Source: Acanthaster planci (lineage: Eukaryota; Echinodermata; Asteroidea; Valvatida; Acanthasteridae). From it: a DNA stretch of 64,000 bases. The stretch lies in assembly GCF_001949145.1 (NCBI RefSeq), contig NW_019091383.1, positions 1,679,531 through 1,743,530 of the forward strand, given 5' to 3'. Shown here one piece after another: positions 58,495-64,000 of the stretch; position 1 is the stretch's first letter; every line of letters starts with the position of its first letter. Made by a program: the position numbers and the translations under genes. The notes beneath the pieces were generated by a model. The model was not told where the DNA came from. It made no database searches and saw nothing but the letters and a program-made list of their open reading frames with translations.

Positions 58495-61400
58495 TTACAC
58501 AATTTCCCTCTCGTCCATGTTTCTCTCAATGTGTTTACTGAAAAGCGCCATCAGCTCGCTACTGCTTCGCAGCGGCGATGCATGATTGGCTGCGGCCTCG
58601 GCAAAACTCACCAATGCCTCACGAAGCCGCTCGATCTCTATCCGCATGGCCTTCTTGTCGTTCCGTTCCTGAAAAACATGCCATATGCCAGCAAGTCAGC
58701 AGAGTTACAGAAGATCCCTGCCTTTCTCCACAAGGGCAGCTACGGGAAGGGGCTAAATATACTTATAAAACTGTGTAACACCCCCCCCCCCCAATACCAT
58801 TGTCTACAGCAGGGTAAAGGCAGCAAGGGAGGGGCAGGACCCCCACCCCAGAGCCATGTTGCCAATTTTTTTTTTTTTTCTTGAAAGCATCCTTACTTTG
58901 GAAATGATACACTGTACTTTCAGCTTTCTTTGGGGGGAGGTTTGACAATTCTTGAATGGATGGACAAATTTGTTGAAAGATTGCTATATTCAGAAAAATA
59001 TTTCAGTTTTGCCGTCCACACTGAAGACCTGTATTTGTATTGTCCCTAAAGTTGTGAAAAAATAAACGAAAACAATTTCCCGAGATTTGGAGTTGGTGTA
59101 ACGGCATTTTCTAAAGTGTTATTCGGGGGCTGCCAGGGCGATAAATGGGCTCAGACTTTTTGTGTGAAATTTCAGGTATACAGGAAAAGTCTGAACACAG
59201 GTACGGTGGCAACAAGTGAATAAAATGTTGGGAATGAGCCTGAAGCACATGTATGGTTAATACTTCAGTAAGGTGCACCCCTGAGACTTGCGATAAATTT
59301 CAAAGAATCCGGTGCATCACTTTAATTTCAGTGGGCCCCACATCTTCAGTCTTAAACTCACTCCCAAGGTGCCGTTTAGGATAAGACGCCCAAGCAAAGC
59401 TACATGTACATCAGTGCCCATCATGAATCTTCTTTTAAGGATGGCAAAGGGACTGCAAGCCACTGGCAACTCCTGATAAGAATCTCACATATGTTGTTGA
59501 AAAAGCATGGGCTGGGTGGGGTCTACGAACCTTGACGAGCTGTTTCTTGAGGAGCAGACACTGTTCACAGGATAGCACTCGGTCGTGGCTCGGCGACTGG
59601 GCGGCTCGGGCCTTATTTTCTTGATCGCGGCTTTGATCTGACAAGGGCATCATGTCACATGACCTGGGAATGCAGAGCCGTGTATAGAAGTGATACAAAG
59701 AGATCTCGAGTATTGCCGCAGAGAAACTTAGGTATGTTGAGAATAAGCCTCTCCACTGGGAATCAAAATGAACCGCAATAAAACTTCCTTCAGACTTGAG
59801 TGACATTTCATGATCGCACTTCCACACGGTTTGAAATTGTTCAGCAAATTTGAGAGACTTAAGAACAGCAAATTATTGTAGCAAAAGTACTCCCTCAATA
59901 CACACAATTTGATATCCTGTACATACATGTGTGAATAAATATTTCCAATAAATCTTGGGATGTTCAAAGTTCTGGAGGTTTGACAGTCGGGAGTGTTCCC
60001 CAAGTTCAATAAAAGGTCCCTCAAGAATGATAAACTTTTAAAAATGGCTTTTAACCACTTGGTGCCGGGGTTTCCGGTACCGGACTCCTTGGGTCTGTAT
60101 GCATAGCTAGGCTGCCCAAAATCAGACAAAGGAGCTAGGCCTTGTAACAAAAGACCGTACTCAGAACAGAAGGCCTGCTGCAGGGAATTACCATCATTTT
60201 TCAGCTGGTATTAGCGGAGGTAATTCGTCATTGTTTTGAAACAGTATACCACTGTTTGTGGCATTCAGTGCCAGCAGATTGGCAGTGTGGACAAAAGCGC
60301 TCCAGCGGTGAGGGAAGCTGTACACTAAACCAGCCACATTTGAAAAGATGCCACTGCCATTCAGGACCAATTGCGAGAACAAAGAAAAATACATAACACC
60401 GTACAATCTGGGCTCTCTTTACTGGGCAGCAGGCCTGGCTGCAATACTCGGGCGTCAATGGATGTTACCCGTCAGATTAGAGTACCGGGGTAGCCACCAC
60501 ACTGTCATTCGTGTGGGTGAAAACGTCCAGTAAATAAAGTTATGAATTCTTGAAGATTTTTGAACATGGTAAATCTTGAAAATTGCCCCGGAACTCATCC
60601 CGCATTTTCAAATATTCCACCCAGCAGGAAGTGGTTAATCCTCACGTCTTTCATTTTCAACAAACTTTGAAATATAAAAAAAACCAGGTGACTTACCTTG
60701 ATCTGCTTCTGGTGCGGGGGTAGTGTAGTTCTTGACCATTGGCCTCCTGAGTCTTGGCTACTGTGTTACGTTGTTGGTGATGGAAGCACCTTGCAGAATT
60801 ACTGATGTGAGAATGGGGAGGGCTCGTGCTGGTAGACAGGGAAGAGCTGGTGGGGTCGTTCTGATTGCAGCAGTCTCGGCACAAGCTCTTGTCGGCGTCC
60901 GGGTTGCTGTCCAGGTACTCGGATGTCTCCATGGGCTCCTGCTTTATGGCCACCCGGGCTCTCTCGTGCCGCTTCCGGTGAGCCCGGAACTCCGAGTACA
61001 GGAGGAAGGAGATGCCGCACTGTTCGCACTTGTGGCGGTTGTTGGTCATGAGGTCCAGCAGGGTGGAGGAAGGCTTGGGGATACTGTCTGCGGCGGAAGT
61101 GGAGGCTCTGCCGTGCGGACTGTGGTGGTCCTCCCCTCCTTCTAAGGCATTTCGACTGAGAGAGAGATCCATGGCTCCCGCCTCCGACCTCGGGGAGACT
61201 GGGGCGGTGGCCCGGGCCTCGCTATGACCATTTTGGTAAACGGCACCCTCGCCGTCGATGCGGCCATACTGGCCCTCACCCAAGCGGGATGTTTCCAAGA
61301 TGTAGCGGATTTGGCTGTGAGGGTTTTGAGGCTCAGCATTGGCCTGTTCTCCGTCACTATCCTCGTTCTCAATCTCTTCCTGTTGGCTCTCGATCTTCTT

Positions 61401-63656
61401 GACCTGCTGTTGCTGCTGCTGGATGCGTCTCTCCAGCTGCTGCAACATCTGCAGGAGCTCGGCCTTGTTCTGCACAGCTTTGGACGTTGTTGCAGCTGAG
61501 GAGGGCTGGTGATGATGGTGGTGGTGATGGTGATGCGGCTGCGGGCGGTAGCCAGTGTCTCCGTTCTTGTCCACGTCCAGCTTGCTCCGGACTGCATGAT
61601 TGTTCCGGTGGTGTGTCAAGTCCGAGATGAGGTCAAACCCCTTCCCGCAGAGGTTGCACTTGTACTTCTTCTCGAAGACGTCGTGGTGGCGCACCCGCTG
61701 GTGTGTCTGGATCTGCCGCAGCTTCTTGAACTGCTCAAAGCATAGGCCACACTTGTAAGACGTCATCATGCCCTTGTGCTTGCCCCTTGTGCGCTTGGGC
61801 GGGGCCTCGCCGTCCCGGGCGAATGCCGCTTTGCAGTCGGGGTTCTCAGACAGGTGCTGGATGAGGTACGTCTCAGAGGGAAAGACGCAGCGACAGTGGA
61901 AACATGGGTAGGTCTCGGGGCCATGGATGGTCTCGTGCTGGCGCTGGTGGTCCCGGTCGCTGAATGCTTTGCCGCAGATGGCGCACTTGAAGGGCTTCTC
62001 ACCACTGTGGATGCGCTGCCAGTGGCGTTTGAGATGGCACTTACGTCGGAAGGCTTGATGGCAGTCTACACACTCAAAGGGACGTTCGTTGGTGTGAGTG
62101 CGACGATGACGCATTAACTGACTGGTATGCCTGAAAGACAATATACATGGACACAGTCATCAATCAATTTACATGATAAACACTTTCGTCTCAGTTTCAT
62201 CTCTTGCCTTGGGAAAATATCAAAAGTAGAACTAAATTTGATGAGTAACTTGTACACAATTTCTAAAATTTTACTTGATTTGCCTCTTCTTACATGTACA
62301 TCATGTACTTGAACTGCAAACTGATTGATAAGTCACTGATTAAAATTTGACTGAATAAGGCATCTTGCCTACTATCAAGTTCTTCTAAAATCAATGCAAA
62401 ACACCCACTTCTAAAATGGCATCAGTTTAATTTAAATGTTATCTCTGGAAAATAAAAACAGCCATGACCCTTATCTGTGTGGTACATCATCAAGAGCACA
62501 GCATTTAGGGATGAAAGTAAAGGGAAGGTTTACAGGTTTGAAGGCAACAATATGGCAGGACTTTCAGCTGCAGAACACGCTTGCAATCTTTAAATATTTG
62601 CAAAAGGCAGGTATGGGCATGCTTTCATGGATATATACATTATACACTACACATACATTAAATAATCTTTTCAAATTAGGGTCACTTTTCTTTTTTTTGG
62701 CCTTTTATTTTTTGCCTTTTTGAACTTATAGATTTTAAATTTATTTCTAAATTTAAGTAATTGTTGATATTTTCTGTCTCTTTTTATTGATTGGACTTAC
62801 CTAAATGTCATACTACACAAGGGACATGAGTAGATGGGTCCCATGGCATCTTCCTCGATTCTCTTCCCATATTCAGTATCAATGGCTAACTCCCCAGGAG
62901 TCAGGGAACCATCTTCGGCCATATCATCTCCTTTATCTGCATCGTCGTAGGGTGATGGAACTGGTGTGAGGAGCGCTGGTGATCCCACAGAGCCATTCAT
63001 CATATACTGTTCGTCCTTGGCATGTATCGCTGTGCTGGGACTCATCTCATCCTCGTTGAGCTGCTGAGAAGGCACGCCGGGGGCATTGCTGGGCCCCACG
63101 CCCGGCATGCAAAAGTGCTTCCGCAAACTCGACTTGCTGACGTAGTTCTTCTTGCACACTTTGCACGGGTAGAACTTCTCAGGGGACTCCGGGTCCTGGC
63201 TGGGGCTCCCCGCTGAGACGCTGTCGACATCAGGAGTTCGAGGCCTGACCAAGGAGCCAGACTGCTGGAGGAGCGCTCTGAGGACATTGCTATCCGAGGG
63301 CGTGGCCTGCGCATCTTGCCGCAGCAAGGCCGCTTTCAGGCCGCTCAGCTCCGTGTGGTGCGAGATGGTACCATCTAAGATGTTGTAGCGTGTCACTTCC
63401 CGGAAGCCTTCCTCCTTCTCGTGTTTACGCTTCCGCGTGGCCGGTCCCACATCTTGTCCCGTTCCCCTCGGATACTTGGCCTCAAGCAGACCAAAGGGGA
63501 CACTCTCCTCCTTCAGCACATCAGTGTCATCATAGCCAGCGATGCACTTCCGGAAGTCATCCAGGAGGCCAGGTGGTCTGGCCACTGTGGATGCATTGGT
63601 CACTTTGGTTTTGGACAGGTCCATATCTTTGGCTTCTAGGTTTATAGTACTGTCAT
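58495..63656 (-). CDS. C2H2 zinc-finger protein with C-terminal coiled coil (5' end outside window)
   Basis: Exons in transcript order: 63656-62801, 62130-60697, 59637-59531, 58668-58495 (TAA 58497-58495). It is probably a nuclear DNA-binding regulator; I do not recognise the orthologue. The first exon has a long acidic/Ser-Pro region and one degenerate finger ([19 protein letters not shown]). Exon 2 then gives fingers YSCPLC (split by intron), FECVDC, FKCAIC, YPCFHC, YKCGLC and YKCNLC. These are followed by a 10-His run, poly-Gln, an acidic stretch, AMDLSLS, a lone finger [20 protein letters not shown] and the SUMO-type motif IKQE. The last two exons encode [14 protein letters not shown] joined to [20 protein letters not shown], a coiled coil. 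Exon 2 ends with two spare bases but exon 3 needs one, so the literal splice runs into TAA within a few codons. Reading the C5 run at 60716-60720 as four would restore agreement. A consensus GTGAGT donor inside the last exon may give an alternative end. Confidence 0.85.
60051..60638. mobile_element. 588-bp TTAA-bounded MITE in the zinc-finger gene intron
   Basis: The left end is TTAACCACTTGGTGCCGGGG and the right end CCAGCAGGAAGTGGTTAA. It is full-length kin to 56879-57409. It fills over half of the 1.06-kb intron between the second and third exons and ends about 60 bp before the exon 2 donor. Confidence 0.9.
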
Positions 63657-64000
63657 CTGCATTTATAAAGAAAGAGAAAATATATTACTGATTCATCCAC
63701 TGAAAACTTGGAATTTGAAAAGCTGTTATTCTGTCACCAATCACTTTGGAAAACGAACGATTCATTGCAGTTGAATTTGCTTCATACAAATATATGTAAC
63801 CGTAGACAAAACAGTGCTTTCAATGCACCTTTCCAGCAACAGACTCAACATTTCGAAGGCATTCTTTCATGAGATTGCACAATTTACTCCATCCCAAAGT
63901 TGCATGCAATTCATCAATAGAGATTTGTAGACGTTGAGACCACAAGTTGCGTACAGGGATTAGATGGACTGCCACATGAATAAATACTAGTTACACCATG

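Noticed and set aside
60693-60802. A very short intron inside the zinc-finger exon to fix the frame
   Set aside because: The two pairs of plausible sites tested (56 and 42 nt) do not give the needed length of 1 modulo 3, and introns this short are not seen elsewhere in the window.
61224-61499. Plus-strand ORFs opposite the zinc-finger exon, rich in Leu and Val
   Set aside because: They are antisense shadows of a GC-rich coding exon with His and Gln runs.

Overview
This is a eukaryotic nuclear window, very probably from a marine invertebrate deuterostome (echinoderm, hemichordate or cephalochordate). The protein-coding genes have many short exons with ordinary GT-AG introns of 0.2-3 kb. Their products resemble vertebrate orthologues closely, and the introns are full of short inverted-repeat elements and tRNA-derived SINEs. 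The phylum is an inference; no marker here fixes the species. The sequence comes from a draft assembly: it has one 246-base N gap (20375-20620) and two single-N joins (32801 and 33999).

Six protein genes can be built exon by exon with matching splice phases. From left to right they are: the last coding exon of BORCS5 (+, 631-888); a membrane-anchored JmjC/cupin-like protein that seems to have lost its iron ligands (-, 8925-4587, 6 exons); THOC5 (+, 10167-26104, 16 exons, complete); SUDS3 (-, 41027-28698, 10 exons, complete); DERL2-type derlin (+, 44637-48654, 6 exons, complete); and a C2H2 zinc-finger protein with a C-terminal coiled coil (-, 63656-58495, 5' end beyond the window). The strands alternate. 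The JmjC-like gene/THOC5 and SUDS3/DERL2 pairs are head to head, while BORCS5/JmjC-like, THOC5/SUDS3 and DERL2/zinc finger converge. The genes act in unrelated processes: lysosome positioning, mRNA export, Sin3-HDAC repression, ER-associated degradation and transcription. I see no functional cluster.

Most of the unusual content is in repeats. At least nine elements have both ends, or nearly both, on the tetranucleotide TTAA, with termini beginning CCAC, CCCC, CCCT or CC(G/C)TCC. This is what non-autonomous piggyBac-superfamily MITEs look like. They range from 59 bp to about 1.5 kb, and some are near-perfect foldbacks. Other large foldbacks occupy SUDS3 intron 1 and the SUDS3-DERL2 intergenic region.

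The best points for a second look are: the apparent pseudo-dioxygenase; a duplicated SUDS3 exon bounded by single-N joins and by TTAA termini; a 502-bp foldback inside a THOC5 intron; a 1.49-kb TTAA element whose empty site can be inferred; a one-base frame conflict in a C5 run of the zinc-finger gene; and a derlin with an altered SHP box and an extra acidic tail. I found no convincing functional RNA gene, CRISPR array or bacterial-type system. The stretch 48655-58494 has no recognisable gene.
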